DNA of 64,000 nucleotides from Colwellia sp. MB3u-41 (GTDB lineage: Bacteria; Pseudomonadota; Gammaproteobacteria; Enterobacterales; Alteromonadaceae), in contig NZ_JACGUT010000010.1 in NCBI RefSeq assembly GCF_014076845.1, positions 62,001 through 126,000 on the forward strand, written 5' to 3'. Position numbers and translations under genes: made by a program. Shown in pieces: positions 28,300-37,123 of this stretch; the first letter of the stretch is position 1, and every line of letters begins with the position of its first letter. The notes under the pieces were generated by a model, which saw nothing but the letters and a program-made list of their open reading frames with translations, did not search any database and was not told the origin of the DNA.

Positions 28300-29646
28300 A
28301 TGAACAAAGGTCTAATTCAACTTTCTCTAATAGCCGTTTTTATTCTAGCTGGCCAATGTTTTGCAAGCTCTTCATTAAGCTTTGATAAGCTTTTAAGGAG
28401 CCATGTTGATGAAAAAGGACCGGGAGTGTCTGTCATCGTGACCAAAGGTGGGGAAACTATATATATTGGTTCTTACGGCATGGCTAATATTGAGTCTGGA
28501 AGGGTACTAAAGACAAGCAGTGAATTCAAACTTGCATCAATAACAAAACAATTTACGAGCACGGCTATATTGATGCTGCAAGAGCAGGGTAAATTATCCA
28601 TAAAAGATGATATTCGCAAATATTTTCCAAACTTCCCACCGCAACAAAATGAAATAAGAATCGAACACCTAATGAGTCATACTTCAGGATTTTACAGAAA
28701 CCCGAAAAAAATAGCTGTACATAGAAAGACATCAACAACCTTAGAAAAATTAATGGTTTTATTGCTGAAGGAAAAAATTAAATTTCAGCCTGGTGAAAAG
28801 ATGAGTTATTCAAATACAGGCTATCTGTTGCTTGGTAAAATTATTGAAATTGTTAGCGGGCAAACTTATGGTCAATTTATAGAAAGTAACATATTTAATA
28901 AATTAGGTATGAGTAACAGCTATTATGGCGGGCTGGATTCAAATTCAAAAGGCGTGATAGGTTATTATCGAACACGTAAAGGTGTTATTAAAAAAGCAAA
29001 TCCAGTAGATGTATCATGGGCTTTTTCTGCTGGAGGTTTAGTTTCAACAGTTGACGACTTGGCCACTTGGTATCGCAGCCTGAGCCAAGGAAAACTCATT
29101 TCAGCAGAAAGTTATAAGGTGATGATTACAGGGTTTAAACTTAATGATGGAAGTTCATCTCGTTATGGCTTCGGGTTAAACAATATTAAAATCCACGAAC
29201 GTAAAGCAATTATTCATCAAGGGGGAACTCCTGGTTTTAGAACTAGTTCAGTGTATTTCCCTGAAGAGGATATTTATATTGCAGTATTGAGTAATGACAG
29301 CTCCTCAAAACCTTTCAATTTGACTCTATTATTATCGGCTGAAATGTTTGCTATTAATCACCCTGGCTATAGCCGCTTTGATATTGAACAAACTCAACTT
29401 AATAAATTGTTGGGACGTTATAAAGTAGATAACGACTCAATACGTACATTGTTCGTTGAAGAAGGAGTTATATACACTAAAAGAGATGATTCATTACCTT
29501 ATGAAGTAATCCCAATGTCTCTAAACAGCTTTTTCTACAAAGGTACATTAGCCTACTTTGTTATTGATGAAGATGATACGGGAAAGCTTACATTGAGCTA
29601 TTACCCAAGACTATCATCTACTCCTCAAAAAGCAGTGAAGCTATAA
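28300..29646 (+). CDS. Serine hydrolase, beta-lactamase/PBP4*-like (class C family)
   Basis: 448 residues with a Sec signal peptide (LIQLSLIAVFILAGQCFASS). The beta-lactamase-fold domain (about 25-345) shows SxxK as SITK in FKLASITKQFTSTAILMLQEQG, YxN as YSN in MSYSNTGYLLLGKIIE, and HQGGTPGF in place of KTG. A C-terminal domain of about 90 residues follows. Members include esterases, D-aminopeptidases and penicillin-binding-like enzymes; a real beta-lactamase is not implied. It is the only large gene inside the 27597-30119 element, with AAGGAACG ahead of its ATG. Confidence 0.9.
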   Translation: MNKGLIQLSLIAVFILAGQCFASSSLSFDKLLRSHVDEKGPGVSVIVTKGGETIYIGSYGMANIESGRVLKTSSEFKLASITKQFTSTAILMLQEQGKLSIKDDIRKYFPNFPPQQNEIRIEHLMSHTSGFYRNPKKIAVHRKTSTTLEKLMVLLLKEKIKFQPGEKMSYSNTGYLLLGKIIEIVSGQTYGQFIESNIFNKLGMSNSYYGGLDSNSKGVIGYYRTRKGVIKKANPVDVSWAFSAGGLVSTVDDLATWYRSLSQGKLISAESYKVMITGFKLNDGSSSRYGFGLNNIKIHERKAIIHQGGTPGFRTSSVYFPEEDIYIAVLSNDSSSKPFNLTLLLSAEMFAINHPGYSRFDIEQTQLNKLLGRYKVDNDSIRTLFVEEGVIYTKRDDSLPYEVIPMSLNSFFYKGTLAYFVIDEDDTGKLTLSYYPRLSSTPQKAVKL

Positions 29647-30073
29647 TTTGTAGGAATTTAACTTGGAAAAACTAAATACTCTATGAATATGACTTTTCAA
29701 GTTTGTCAAATTACCGTTGGTTTTATTTTTTGCAGAGGTTAACTTACAGTTTAAATGCTGATTATTTCGATATTATCCATACGAAAACTAATCCTAACCT
29801 CAGTTTTAACTCAATTATCTAATGTCTCTAATGTGGCATTAGTGAATATTGTCCCCACTCAATCCATTTAATATCCAACAATATCACTAGTGAAGTATGT
29901 ACCTATGTATTCATGGATGTTTTGAGTTGAAGTACTCTTGACAAAATTTCGAATTAAATTGGAAACCACATATGATCCTACTTACAAATAAGTATCTACA
30001 GTTACTTATTTGTAGTCTCTATATACAGATTTATATAGGGTTTTAGCTTCTGCTTGCTCTTTGAACCTCAACA

Positions 30074-30119
30074 AAATTCTCAGGTTGCCGTGAATTCTCA
30101 ACTTAAGTGGCGGTGATCA
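30074..30119 (-). repeat. Inverted terminal motif at the right end
   Basis: Read on the minus strand from 30119: TGATCACCGCCACTTAA, then GTTGAGAATTC. A shortened second copy (GGCAACCTGAGAATTTT) sits just inside at about 30074-30090. It faces the left-end copies. Confidence 0.75.
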
Positions 30120-30159
30120 TTACCTCATGCACCAATTACAGTCATTCGCAATATGTTAT

Positions 30160-30174
30160 GCACCACAGAAGTGC
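30160..30174. promoter_or_regulatory. NtrC binding site upstream of glnK
   Basis: GCAC-N7-GTGC, exact NtrC consensus, lying 62 bp upstream of the sigma-54 promoter. A lone half-site TGCACCA (30128-30134) sits further up, only 8 bp beyond the end of the putative element. Confidence 0.7.
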
Positions 30175-30235
30175 TTAATAACAGTTTTTATTTTAACTTT
30201 TATTTTAACATACTGAATTTTATTGTTTTTAGTGC

Positions 30236-30252
30236 TTGGCATAACATTTGTA
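30236..30252 (+). promoter_or_regulatory. Sigma-54 promoter of glnK-amtB
   Basis: TTGGCATAACATTTGTA fits the -24/-12 pattern (TGGCAY-N5-TTGCW) with one change, GC to GT at -12. It is 36 bp before the glnK ATG, as expected for a nitrogen-regulated P-II gene. Confidence 0.75.
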
Positions 30253-30287
30253 TTGTTATGTACAAATCACAAATAAGGCTAAACAAA

Positions 30288-30626
30288 ATGAAGATGGTTA
30301 ACGCAATAATAAAACCTTTCAAACTGGACGATGTCAGAGAAGCTATTTCTGAAATTGGTGTCGAAGGATTAACCGTAAGTGAAGTAAAAGGCTTTGGACG
30401 ACAAAAAGGTCATACCGAATTGTATCGTGGTGCAGAGTATCAAGTTGATTTTTTACCAAAAGTGAAGCTTGAAATTGCAGTGAACGACGACGTTGTTGAA
30501 CGCTTAGTGAAAGCAATTACAGAATCTGCTCATACGGGTAAAATAGGCGATGGTAAAATATTTGTTTATGACTTACAGCAAGCTGTACGTATTCGTACTG
30601 GTGAGCAAGATGTTGAAGCTATTTAA
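30288..30626 (+). CDS. glnK: Nitrogen regulatory protein P-II (GlnK)
   Basis: 112 residues from ATG 30288; the frame is open 45 codons further up but the P-II fold begins [20 protein letters not shown]. Tyr51, the uridylylation site, sits in the T-loop ([11 protein letters not shown]). The B-loop [10 protein letters not shown] binds ATP and 2-oxoglutarate, and the C-terminal motif [13 protein letters not shown] is typical. GlnK blocks AmtB when nitrogen is plentiful. It is named GlnK rather than GlnB because amtB follows after 10 bp and NtrC/sigma-54 sites precede it. Confidence 0.95.
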   Translation: MKMVNAIIKPFKLDDVREAISEIGVEGLTVSEVKGFGRQKGHTELYRGAEYQVDFLPKVKLEIAVNDDVVERLVKAITESAHTGKIGDGKIFVYDLQQAVRIRTGEQDVEAI

Positions 30627-30636
30627 GGGGTAAATC

Positions 30637-31896
30637 ATGGAACAAAACATTTTTCAGTTACAGTATGCAATGGACACTTTCTATTTCTTAGTCTGTGGTG
30701 CCCTCGTTATGTGGATGGCAGCAGGTTTCTCTATGTTAGAGGCGGGTTTAGTTCGAGCGAAAAATACCACAGAAATTTTGACTAAGAACGTTGCGCTTTA
30801 TGCAATTGCTTGCATGATGTATTTAGCGTGTGGTTATGAAATTATGTACGGTGGTGGGTTCTTCTTGTCGGGCATCGAAACGGTTGATGCTGATGCAGTA
30901 TTAAAAGAATTTGCTGGTCGTGAAGATGGTTTTAATGGCGGCGCTATTTATTCAAAAGCGTCTGACTTTTTCTTTCAAGTTGTTTTTGTAGCGACGGCCA
31001 TGTCGATTGTTTCAGGTGCCGTTGCTGAGCGTATGAAATTGTGGGCATTCCTTGCTTTCACCGTTGCTCTAACAGCAGTAATCTACCCACTTGAAGGTAG
31101 CTGGACTTGGGGCGGTAATGCTGTATTTGGTTTATACACTTTAGGTGACTTAGGTTTCTCTGATTTCGCAGGCTCAGGTATTGTGCATATGGCCGGCGCA
31201 TCAGCAGCACTCGCTGGCGTATTATTACTCGGTGCACGTAAAGGTAAATATGGTCCTGACGGTCGTGTAAATGCTATTCCTGGAGCTAACTTGCCAATGG
31301 CCACATTAGGTACGTTTATTTTATGGATGGGCTGGTTTGGTTTTAACGGTGGTTCAGTATTAAAACTTGCAGATATTAACAGTTCACATTCTGTTGCTAT
31401 GGTTTTCTTAAACACCAATGCTGCAGCCGCAGGTGGTGCAATAGCTGCATTGATTTTTGCTAAAATCTTATTTAAGAAAGCAGATTTAACCATGACATTA
31501 AATGGTGCGTTAGCGGGCTTAGTTGCGATTACGGCAGAACCTTCAACGCCTACTGCGCTACAATCTACACTCTTTGGCATGATCGCTGGTGTATTGGTGG
31601 TGCTATCGGTTATTGGATTAGATAAGTTGAAAATAGATGATCCAGTAGGTGCTATCTCAGTTCATGGTGTTGTTGGTTTCTTTGGTTTACTACTTGTTCC
31701 TCTTACAAACCCAGCCTCAACCTTTAGCGGACAATTAATCGGCGCAGCAACAATATTTGTCTGGGTATTTAGTGCAAGTTTTGTTGTCTGGTATGTGCTT
31801 AAAAAGGTCATGGGTATTCGTGTGACTGAAGAAGAAGAATATGAAGGCGTTGATAAAACAGATTGTGGTATGGAAGCTTATCCAGAGTTTACTTAA
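30637..31896 (+). CDS. amtB: Ammonium transporter AmtB
   Basis: 419 residues, about 11 membrane segments. Typical blocks: AAGFSMLEAGLVRAKNTTEILTKNV, TWGGNAVFGL, and the pore histidine regions SGIVHMAGASAALAG and DPVGAISVHGVVGFFG. There is no cleavable signal: the N-terminus is MEQNIFQLQYAMDTF, unlike the E. coli protein, which has one. It imports ammonium under nitrogen limitation and is controlled by GlnK from the same operon. A bidirectional terminator follows at 31935-31960. Confidence 0.95.
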   Translation: MEQNIFQLQYAMDTFYFLVCGALVMWMAAGFSMLEAGLVRAKNTTEILTKNVALYAIACMMYLACGYEIMYGGGFFLSGIETVDADAVLKEFAGREDGFNGGAIYSKASDFFFQVVFVATAMSIVSGAVAERMKLWAFLAFTVALTAVIYPLEGSWTWGGNAVFGLYTLGDLGFSDFAGSGIVHMAGASAALAGVLLLGARKGKYGPDGRVNAIPGANLPMATLGTFILWMGWFGFNGGSVLKLADINSSHSVAMVFLNTNAAAAGGAIAALIFAKILFKKADLTMTLNGALAGLVAITAEPSTPTALQSTLFGMIAGVLVVLSVIGLDKLKIDDPVGAISVHGVVGFFGLLLVPLTNPASTFSGQLIGAATIFVWVFSASFVVWYVLKKVMGIRVTEEEEYEGVDKTDCGMEAYPEFT

Positions 31897-31934
31897 TACT
31901 TATCAGTCTTTAGTTTATTAGATGAATAAAGATA

Positions 31935-31960
31935 AAAAAACAGCCTACGGGCTGTTTTTT
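31935..31960 (+). terminator. Terminator after amtB
   Basis: AAAAAACAGCC (31935-31945) pairs with GGCTGTTTTTT (31950-31960) around TACG; the T-run is on the plus strand. Confidence 0.92.
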
Positions 31961-32043
31961 ATGTTCAGGATGAACGGTATGTCGTGTTGCCACGGATGGC
32001 AAAGAGCGACGATGTTCAGGATGAACGGTATGTCGTGTTGCCA
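31961..32043. repeat. 32-bp direct repeat, two copies, 51-bp period
   Basis: Identical 32-bp copies at 31961-31992 and 32012-32043, starting ATGTTCAGGATGAACGGTAT. Each ends in TTGCCA, and the first continues into a small hairpin (TTGCCA-CGGA-TGGCAA). It starts at the last T of the amtB terminator. Looks like a dispersed intergenic repeat. Confidence 0.9.
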
Positions 32044-32183
32044 TGCAAGCAATGGTGCGCTCACATGAAGGTCACAGAACAACTGAGTTTGTGCTTATTT
32101 TAATAAATCAAAAGATATACTGTCAATTTTAGAAAACTGTGTAAAATTAAGAAATTAACTCACGTTTTATTTTGGAAGCTTTG

Positions 32184-33110
32184 ATGGCAAGAGAACAATT
32201 TGGTATTTGCGCGGAACCTAGTTTGCACGGCTATTATCTATTGTTTAATGTTTTAGATGATAAAAATGCTCATGTGCGTCTAGCCCTTTCTCGATTACCT
32301 GCCTTATTTGATCATTACGCTGATCGTTTTTCAGAATCAAACCTTGCAGGTGTTATTGCTATTGGCGCTAACTACTGGGATGAACTTTATCCTCAAGCAA
32401 GACCCAAAAATCTTAAGCCTTTTTCAGCGATTGAATGTGATGACCGCGCAGCGCCTGCTGATAGTTATGATCTCTATATTGAAATAAGAAGCGATCGTGC
32501 TGATGTCAATCACATTGTCAGTACAAAAGTGTGCGCTTTATTAGCAAATAGTGTTGAACTTGTTGAGCAGGTACGCGCCTTTAGGTTTCTCGATGGTCGT
32601 GATTTAACTGGCTTTGTCGATGGCACTGAGAACCCACAAGGCTCACACCGCCGTATAGTGGCGTTGGTTGCTAATGAAGATGATGCTGAATTTGCCGCGG
32701 GCAGTTATTTACATATTCAACGCTATCGCCATAATTTAAATCTATGGAACAGTTTAAAAGTTAAAGACCAAGAAGATATTTTTGGGCGTACAAAATTAGA
32801 AAATGAAGAGTATACGAGTGAAAACAAACCACCCACATCGCATACTAAACGTGTAAACCTAAAAGATGCAGACGGTAATGCTATTGAGATAGTACGCCAA
32901 AGCATGCCATACGGTGATATGAAGTTGCAGGGCTTATTTTTCGTTGCATATTGCCGATCGCCAGAACCTTTTGAGATGATGCTTAAAGCAATGATCAAAA
33001 CAGATGCACATGGTCATTTTGACCATTTACTGAAATATACCCAGGCAGAAACAGGGGCGTCTTTCTTTGCCCCAAGTTTGAATTTTTTAGCTAAACTAGC
33101 TCAGTCATGA
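32184..33110 (+). CDS. Dyp-type peroxidase, YfeX-like
   Basis: 308 residues from ATG 32184, with GGAAG ahead; TTG at 32172 is an in-frame alternative. The haem peroxidase motif is GFVDGTENP (143-151, distal Asp146), and the proximal haem ligand is His220 in PPTSHTKRVNL. IVRQSMPYG and SFFAPSLNFLAKL are also shared with E. coli YfeX. It lacks a Tat signal, so it is cytoplasmic. It oxidises porphyrinogens or dyes with peroxide; the physiological substrate is uncertain. Convergent with argR. Confidence 0.92.
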   Translation: MAREQFGICAEPSLHGYYLLFNVLDDKNAHVRLALSRLPALFDHYADRFSESNLAGVIAIGANYWDELYPQARPKNLKPFSAIECDDRAAPADSYDLYIEIRSDRADVNHIVSTKVCALLANSVELVEQVRAFRFLDGRDLTGFVDGTENPQGSHRRIVALVANEDDAEFAAGSYLHIQRYRHNLNLWNSLKVKDQEDIFGRTKLENEEYTSENKPPTSHTKRVNLKDADGNAIEIVRQSMPYGDMKLQGLFFVAYCRSPEPFEMMLKAMIKTDAHGHFDHLLKYTQAETGASFFAPSLNFLAKLAQS

Positions 33111-33130
33111 AAAAATACAGTTGATGGCGT

Positions 33131-33182
33131 GTCATTCTGAAATTATCTTCATTGATAGGTTATGCAGAAATTTTAGAATGAC
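33131..33182. terminator. Inverted repeat between convergent dyp and argR genes
   Basis: 33131-33144 pairs with 33169-33182 (14 bp, one G-T) around a 24-nt interior. No T-run. It may serve both genes. Confidence 0.4.
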
Positions 33183-33221
33183 AATAACATATACGTTTGC
33201 TTCAACTCTTTTGGTGCTTGC

Positions 33222-33695
33222 TTAATTTAAGTTTCTAGAAAAGAGTAACTCTAACTTAGCAATGGTTTCTTCTATTTGGCCAACATGGGTTGGGGCTATA
33301 AAAATAGTATCATCTCCGGCAATCGTTCCTAGTACTCCGTCACTCTTACTTAAGCTGTCGAGTAATCGGGCAATGAGCTGTGCCGCTCCTGGGCTTGTTC
33401 TAACAATGATCATCACTTCATTGTATTCAATATCTATAACTAACTGGCGTAAAGGGCTTTTTGCTGTTGGAACGCCTAATTCAGCGGGTAAACAATACAC
33501 CATTTCTTGGCGAGCATTACGGGTGCGAACAGCACCATATTTACTGAGCATACGCGAAACTTTTGATTGGCTAATATTATCAAAGCCTTGTTTTTTCAAA
33601 GCCTCAACGATATCGCCCTGAGAGCCAAACTGCTCTTGCTTTAATAAATCTTTAAAAGCTTGTGTTAATGCTTCTTGTTTTTGTGAAACTGTCAT
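33222..33695 (-). CDS. argR: Arginine repressor ArgR
   Basis: 157 residues. The N-terminal winged helix (about 1-75) has [46 protein letters not shown]. The C-terminal arginine-binding, trimerising domain holds [19 protein letters not shown] and [13 protein letters not shown] with the arginine-contacting Asp pair. It represses arginine biosynthesis and, with the ast genes at the window start, may also control catabolism. Divergent from mdh, as in E. coli. I found no clear ARG box in the shared 225-bp intergenic region. Confidence 0.96.
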   Translation of the reverse strand: MTVSQKQEALTQAFKDLLKQEQFGSQGDIVEALKKQGFDNISQSKVSRMLSKYGAVRTRNARQEMVYCLPAELGVPTAKSPLRQLVIDIEYNEVMIIVRTSPGAAQLIARLLDSLSKSDGVLGTIAGDDTIFIAPTHVGQIEETIAKLELLFSRNLN

Positions 33696-33920
33696 AATTT
33701 AACGGTACTCTTTATTATTTTTCTACTACACTTTTTTTAATCTTAAATTCTTAATGATGAGGAAGTAAGACCTAAGTATTATTTCATTAAAAGTATTATA
33801 CGGTATCCTAATGCCATATATCGTTTAATATTAATTGTTTTTTAGTGGCCGATGCTATATCTTTTGGGCACGAAAATTTACGTATTTACTCAAATATTCT
33901 TTAACTACCGGAGACATCAA

Positions 33921-34856
33921 ATGAAAGTTGCTGTTTTAGGCGCTGCTGGCGGAATCGGCCAAGCGTTATCATTATTATTAAAAACTCAATTACCAGCTGG
34001 TTCTGAGCTATCTTTATATGACGTTGCACCCGTTGTTCCAGGTGTTGCTGTCGATTTATCACACATCCCTACAGCGGTTAAAGTTGAAGGTTTTGGTGCT
34101 GACGCATTAGGCGATGCATTAACAGGTGCTGATATTGTCTTAATTCCGGCTGGCATGCCTCGTAAACCAGGTATGGATCGTGCTGATTTATTCGCAGTAA
34201 ACGCGGGCATTATTAAAACGTTAGCAGAAGGCATTGTTGCTAACTGTCCTAAAGCGTTGGTTGGTATCATTACTAACCCAGTAAACGGCACGGTTCCTAT
34301 TGTTGCTGAAGTATTCAAAAAAGCAGGTACTTATGACGCTGCTCGTGTATTTGGTATTACTACACTAGACGTTATTCGCAGTGAAGCTTTTGTTGCTGAA
34401 TTAAAAGGCTTAAACGTAGCTGAAGTTAAAGTGCCCGTTATCGGTGGCCATTCAGGTACAACAATTTTACCGCTTCTTTCACAAGTTGAAGGTGTTACTT
34501 TCACTGATGAAGAAGTTGCTGCTTTAACGCCACGCATTCAAAATGCAGGTACGGAAGTTGTTAATGCTAAAGCGGGTGGCGGTAGCGCTACTTTATCAAT
34601 GGGCGCAGCAGCCGCTCGTTTTTGTATGTCTTTGGTTAAAGGCTTACAAGGCAAAGACGTGGTTGATTACGCTTACGTTGAAGGCGCAGGCGAAGATGCA
34701 CAATTTTTCGCACAACCAGTACGTTTAGGTGTAAATGGCGTGAGCGAAATTTTATCTTACGGCAAACTAAGTGCTTTTGAAGAAAAAGCGAAAGTAGATA
34801 TGTTAGACACATTAAAAGCTGACATTACTGAAGGCATTAACTTCATCAAAGGTTAA
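33921..34856 (+). CDS. mdh: Malate dehydrogenase (NAD)
   Basis: 311 residues from ATG 33921, with CCGGAG ahead; the open frame upstream to 33852 is not conserved. NAD-binding [15 protein letters not shown], substrate-binding Arg81 and Arg87 in [12 protein letters not shown], Arg153, and catalytic His177 in IGGHSG match E. coli Mdh in position. It is the TCA-cycle enzyme oxidising malate to oxaloacetate. Ends at a strong bidirectional terminator. Confidence 0.98.
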   Translation: MKVAVLGAAGGIGQALSLLLKTQLPAGSELSLYDVAPVVPGVAVDLSHIPTAVKVEGFGADALGDALTGADIVLIPAGMPRKPGMDRADLFAVNAGIIKTLAEGIVANCPKALVGIITNPVNGTVPIVAEVFKKAGTYDAARVFGITTLDVIRSEAFVAELKGLNVAEVKVPVIGGHSGTTILPLLSQVEGVTFTDEEVAALTPRIQNAGTEVVNAKAGGGSATLSMGAAAARFCMSLVKGLQGKDVVDYAYVEGAGEDAQFFAQPVRLGVNGVSEILSYGKLSAFEEKAKVDMLDTLKADITEGINFIKG

Positions 34857-34921
34857 TTTTGATGCACGTTAGCATTGATATTAATAGGTAAATTTATATT
34901 TATTGTTTGATATTCTCTGCA

Positions 34922-34959
34922 AAAAAAACCGCTACTCTGGAAAGAATAGCGGTTTTTTT
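34922..34959. terminator. Bidirectional terminator between mdh and the pqiA-like gene
   Basis: AAAAAAACCGCTA (34922-34934) pairs with TAGCGGTTTTTTT (34947-34959); T-runs exist on both strands, serving two convergent genes. Confidence 0.92.
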
Positions 34960-35027
34960 ATGCGTTAAAATAATGAATGAAAATAGCGTGATAAAGAATT
35001 AGTTTGTCAGAGTGAATAGATAATCGT

Positions 35028-35597
35028 TTAGCTTGGTTGCTTTTTCAAACCACTTTGGCTTAACTGCGTTCCTATCAATGAAAGTAAGCAATAAGCGGTA
35101 AAGAAATAAAACCCATGCCCTACAGAAGATAACGTTTCACTGCTGATCATTAAGTTAAGTTTAAAACCCATGATGCTGAGTGTTTGTTGGTTTGCCGTTT
35201 CTGCATGATTAGTGGATAACACCGCTAGAAATATTGCGACTACAAAAACATCTGCCATCGACCACTTACCAATAGTTCCTACAAAATTGATGATCTTTCT
35301 TTCTATCTGCGTATTTCTTTTAAAATAAGACCAAGTCACTAAGCACGCTTTGAGTAGCGGAATACAAATAGAGAAAATAAAAATTAACGCCGCCACCAAT
35401 AAACGATCGTGTTGCCATAATTCTTGAATAGTTGTTAATAGTGAAAGTTCTTTGTTTATCAGTTCAGAGGTAAGTGCGGGTCCACTAATACTCGCGCTAA
35501 CATCCATCTGTAAAAAGAACATCGGCAGAAATATGCCTGGAATAAATAACAATATAGCGATGACGTTAAAAAGAAAGCCAAAATGAGTTTTCATCAT
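35028..35597 (-). CDS. Paraquat-inducible protein A (PqiA) family membrane protein
   Basis: 189 residues with four hydrophobic segments. The family signature is GKWSMADVFVVAIFLAVLS (about 109-127). It corresponds to one half of E. coli PqiA. PqiA-type proteins are inner-membrane parts of MCE lipid-transport systems, but no MCE gene lies nearby. The ATG overlaps the ispB stop by one base, so it is translated as the second gene of the ispB unit. Confidence 0.88.
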   Translation of the reverse strand: MMKTHFGFLFNVIAILLFIPGIFLPMFFLQMDVSASISGPALTSELINKELSLLTTIQELWQHDRLLVAALIFIFSICIPLLKACLVTWSYFKRNTQIERKIINFVGTIGKWSMADVFVVAIFLAVLSTNHAETANQQTLSIMGFKLNLMISSETLSSVGHGFYFFTAYCLLSLIGTQLSQSGLKKQPS

Positions 35598-36568
35598 TAC
35601 ACCGTTCTATTCGCAGCAATATGAGCAAGACTAATTAACGCTTGCTTGTGTTCTGATTCAGGTAATATGTGTAAGGCACTAATGGCTTTGTCAGCTTCTA
35701 ACTCTGCCTTCTTTTGTGTGTACACTAAAGAGCCTGTTTGCTCCATTGCGGCGAGTATCTCGTCTAAGTGCTCCATACCATTACAATGTTCTATAGCATC
35801 TCTTATTAGCTGCTTCTGCTGTGTATTACCGTGTTGCATTGCATAAAGTAATGGCAAAGTAGGTTTACCTTCAGCTAAATCGTCACCAATATTTTTACCC
35901 ATCGCTTTTGCATCAGCGGTGTAATCCATAATGTCGTCGACTAATTGAAAAGCAGTCCCTAAATATTTTCCATATTCCTGCATGGCTTTTTCAGTTGTTT
36001 CATCTTGCCCTGCAATAACGGCAGCTAAACGCGTGGCGGCTTCAAATAGCTTGGCCGTTTTACAGTAAATAACTTCAAAATAACTTTCTTCTGTTGTGTC
36101 TGGGTCGTTACAATTCATTAACTGCAGCACTTCACCCTCTGCAACAATATTGGTGGCATCAGATAATATATCCATTATTCTCATGTTGCCCAATTGGGTC
36201 ATCATCTGAAAAGAACGGGTGTAAAGAAAGTCACCAACAAGTACGCTCGCACTATTACCAAACAAGGCATTTGCGGTTTCACGACCACGGCGCATATTCG
36301 ACTCATCTACAACATCATCATGTAATAATGTTGCGGTATGAATAAATTCAATAATGGCGGCGATAGAAATATGTTCTTCACCTTGATAACCAAATGCACG
36401 TGCAGATAGCACCGTTAGCATTGGCCGCATTCTTTTGCCACCCGCATTAACAATATAAACACCGAGTTGATTAATTAACGCAACATCAGAGTTTATTTGC
36501 GAATAAATTATATCATTTACCGCAGTCATATCTTTTTGAGCGAGGGCTTGTATATTTTTGATATCCAT
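35597..36568 (-). CDS. ispB: Octaprenyl diphosphate synthase
   Basis: 323 residues, trans-prenyltransferase. First aspartate-rich motif DDVVD (84-88) in ATLLHDDVVDES, second DDIMDYTADA at about 211, with GKNIGDDLAEGKPTLPLL following. It makes the ubiquinone side chain from FPP and IPP. The chain length (C40) is inferred from the IspB family. Divergent from rplU, as in E. coli. Forms an operon with the pqiA-like gene. Confidence 0.96.
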   Translation of the reverse strand: MDIKNIQALAQKDMTAVNDIIYSQINSDVALINQLGVYIVNAGGKRMRPMLTVLSARAFGYQGEEHISIAAIIEFIHTATLLHDDVVDESNMRRGRETANALFGNSASVLVGDFLYTRSFQMMTQLGNMRIMDILSDATNIVAEGEVLQLMNCNDPDTTEESYFEVIYCKTAKLFEAATRLAAVIAGQDETTEKAMQEYGKYLGTAFQLVDDIMDYTADAKAMGKNIGDDLAEGKPTLPLLYAMQHGNTQQKQLIRDAIEHCNGMEHLDEILAAMEQTGSLVYTQKKAELEADKAISALHILPESEHKQALISLAHIAANRTV

Positions 36569-36708
36569 AGAAAGCTACAGCTACCTTTGTTGTTGTATTG
36601 AGGACATTTTATGAAGCATGAGTTTACACGAAATTATTGAGCAATAAAGGGCTGTAGCGGATTAGTTTAACGATAAGCAAATTAATTGGAAATAGATGCG
36701 AATTAGAC

Positions 36709-36737
36709 TTGCCTGAATAAAAATCTTCGCGTAGAAT
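36709..36737 (+). promoter_or_regulatory. Sigma-70 promoter of rplU-rpmA
   Basis: -35 TTGCCT (36709-36714), 17-bp spacer, -10 TAGAAT (36732-36737), about 58 bp before the rplU ATG. Followed by a GC-rich CGCGCCC start region, as in growth-rate-regulated ribosomal promoters. Confidence 0.65.
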
Positions 36738-36795
36738 TCGCGCCCTATATTTTAATATTTAGCGTCTAAATAAAATGACGCTGTACGGAGTAGGT

Positions 36796-37107
36796 ATGTA
36801 CGCTGTATTCCAAAGTGGCGGTAAACAACATCGCGTAACTGAAGGACAAACAGTTCGCCTTGAAAAGCTTGAGCTTGAAATTGGTGCAACAGTAGAATTC
36901 GATAACGTTTTAATGATCGCTAACGGCGAAGAAGTTAATGTAGGCGCGCCTTACATTGCCGGTGGTAAAGTAGTAGCTGAGATTGTAAATCAAGGCCGTG
37001 CTGATAAAGTTAAGATTGTTAAATTTAAACGTCGTAAGCATTCACGTAAAGAAGCGGGCCATCGTCAATGGTTCACTGAAGTGAAAATTACTGGCATTAA
37101 CGGCTAA
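36796..37107 (+). CDS. rplU: 50S ribosomal protein L21
   Basis: 103 residues from ATG 36796 ([18 protein letters not shown]), the usual L21 start; the seven upstream codons in frame are not conserved. [16 protein letters not shown] is the rRNA-binding loop. 23S rRNA-binding protein of the large subunit. Followed by rpmA after 16 bp. Confidence 0.98.
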   Translation: MYAVFQSGGKQHRVTEGQTVRLEKLELEIGATVEFDNVLMIANGEEVNVGAPYIAGGKVVAEIVNQGRADKVKIVKFKRRKHSRKEAGHRQWFTEVKITGING

Positions 37108-37123
37108 TTAGGAGCGATTCAAG

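Larger units (their letters stand above)
27597..30119. mobile_element. Putative IS21-like-ended non-autonomous element carrying a serine hydrolase gene
   Basis: Left end starts TGATCACTGCCACTTAA (27597-27613); right end, read inward on the minus strand, starts TGATCACCGCCACTTAA (30119-30103): 16 of 17 identical. The inverted match continues into TGAGAAT. The motif recurs twice more inside the left end and perhaps once inside the right. Multiple terminal repeats of this kind recall IS21-family ends, from memory. A TTA flanks both sides (27594-27596 and 30120-30122), a possible 3-bp target duplication, shorter than usual for IS21. No transposase is present; the only sizeable gene is 28300-29646. 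Confidence 0.5.
29647..30287. other. Right arm of the putative element, then glnK control region
   Basis: 29647-30119 has no gene. It contains a 12-bp hairpin (29983-29994 with 30003-30014) that may end the hydrolase transcript, and the inverted terminal motif. From 30120 to 30287 lie the NtrC site and sigma-54 promoter of glnK. The plus-strand frame open from 30153 is only an upstream extension of glnK. Confidence 0.65.

Noticed and set aside
28300-29646. Antibiotic-resistance beta-lactamase
   Set aside because: The SITK, YSN and HQGG motifs fit the broad serine hydrolase family; nothing points to a true AmpC, so resistance is not claimed.
30153-30287. Upstream extension of glnK
   Set aside because: This stretch contains the NtrC site and sigma-54 promoter, and P-II proteins start at MKMVNAI.
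31083-31580. 165-codon minus-strand frame within amtB
   Set aside because: Shadow of a conserved membrane-protein gene; Ala/Pro-rich composition follows from the codons on the other strand.
31961-32043. CRISPR array
   Set aside because: Only two repeats with a 19-bp gap, and no cas gene anywhere in the window.
33696-33920. ARG boxes in the argR-mdh intergenic region
   Set aside because: No pair of TGAAT/ATTCA half-sites with the right spacing was found.
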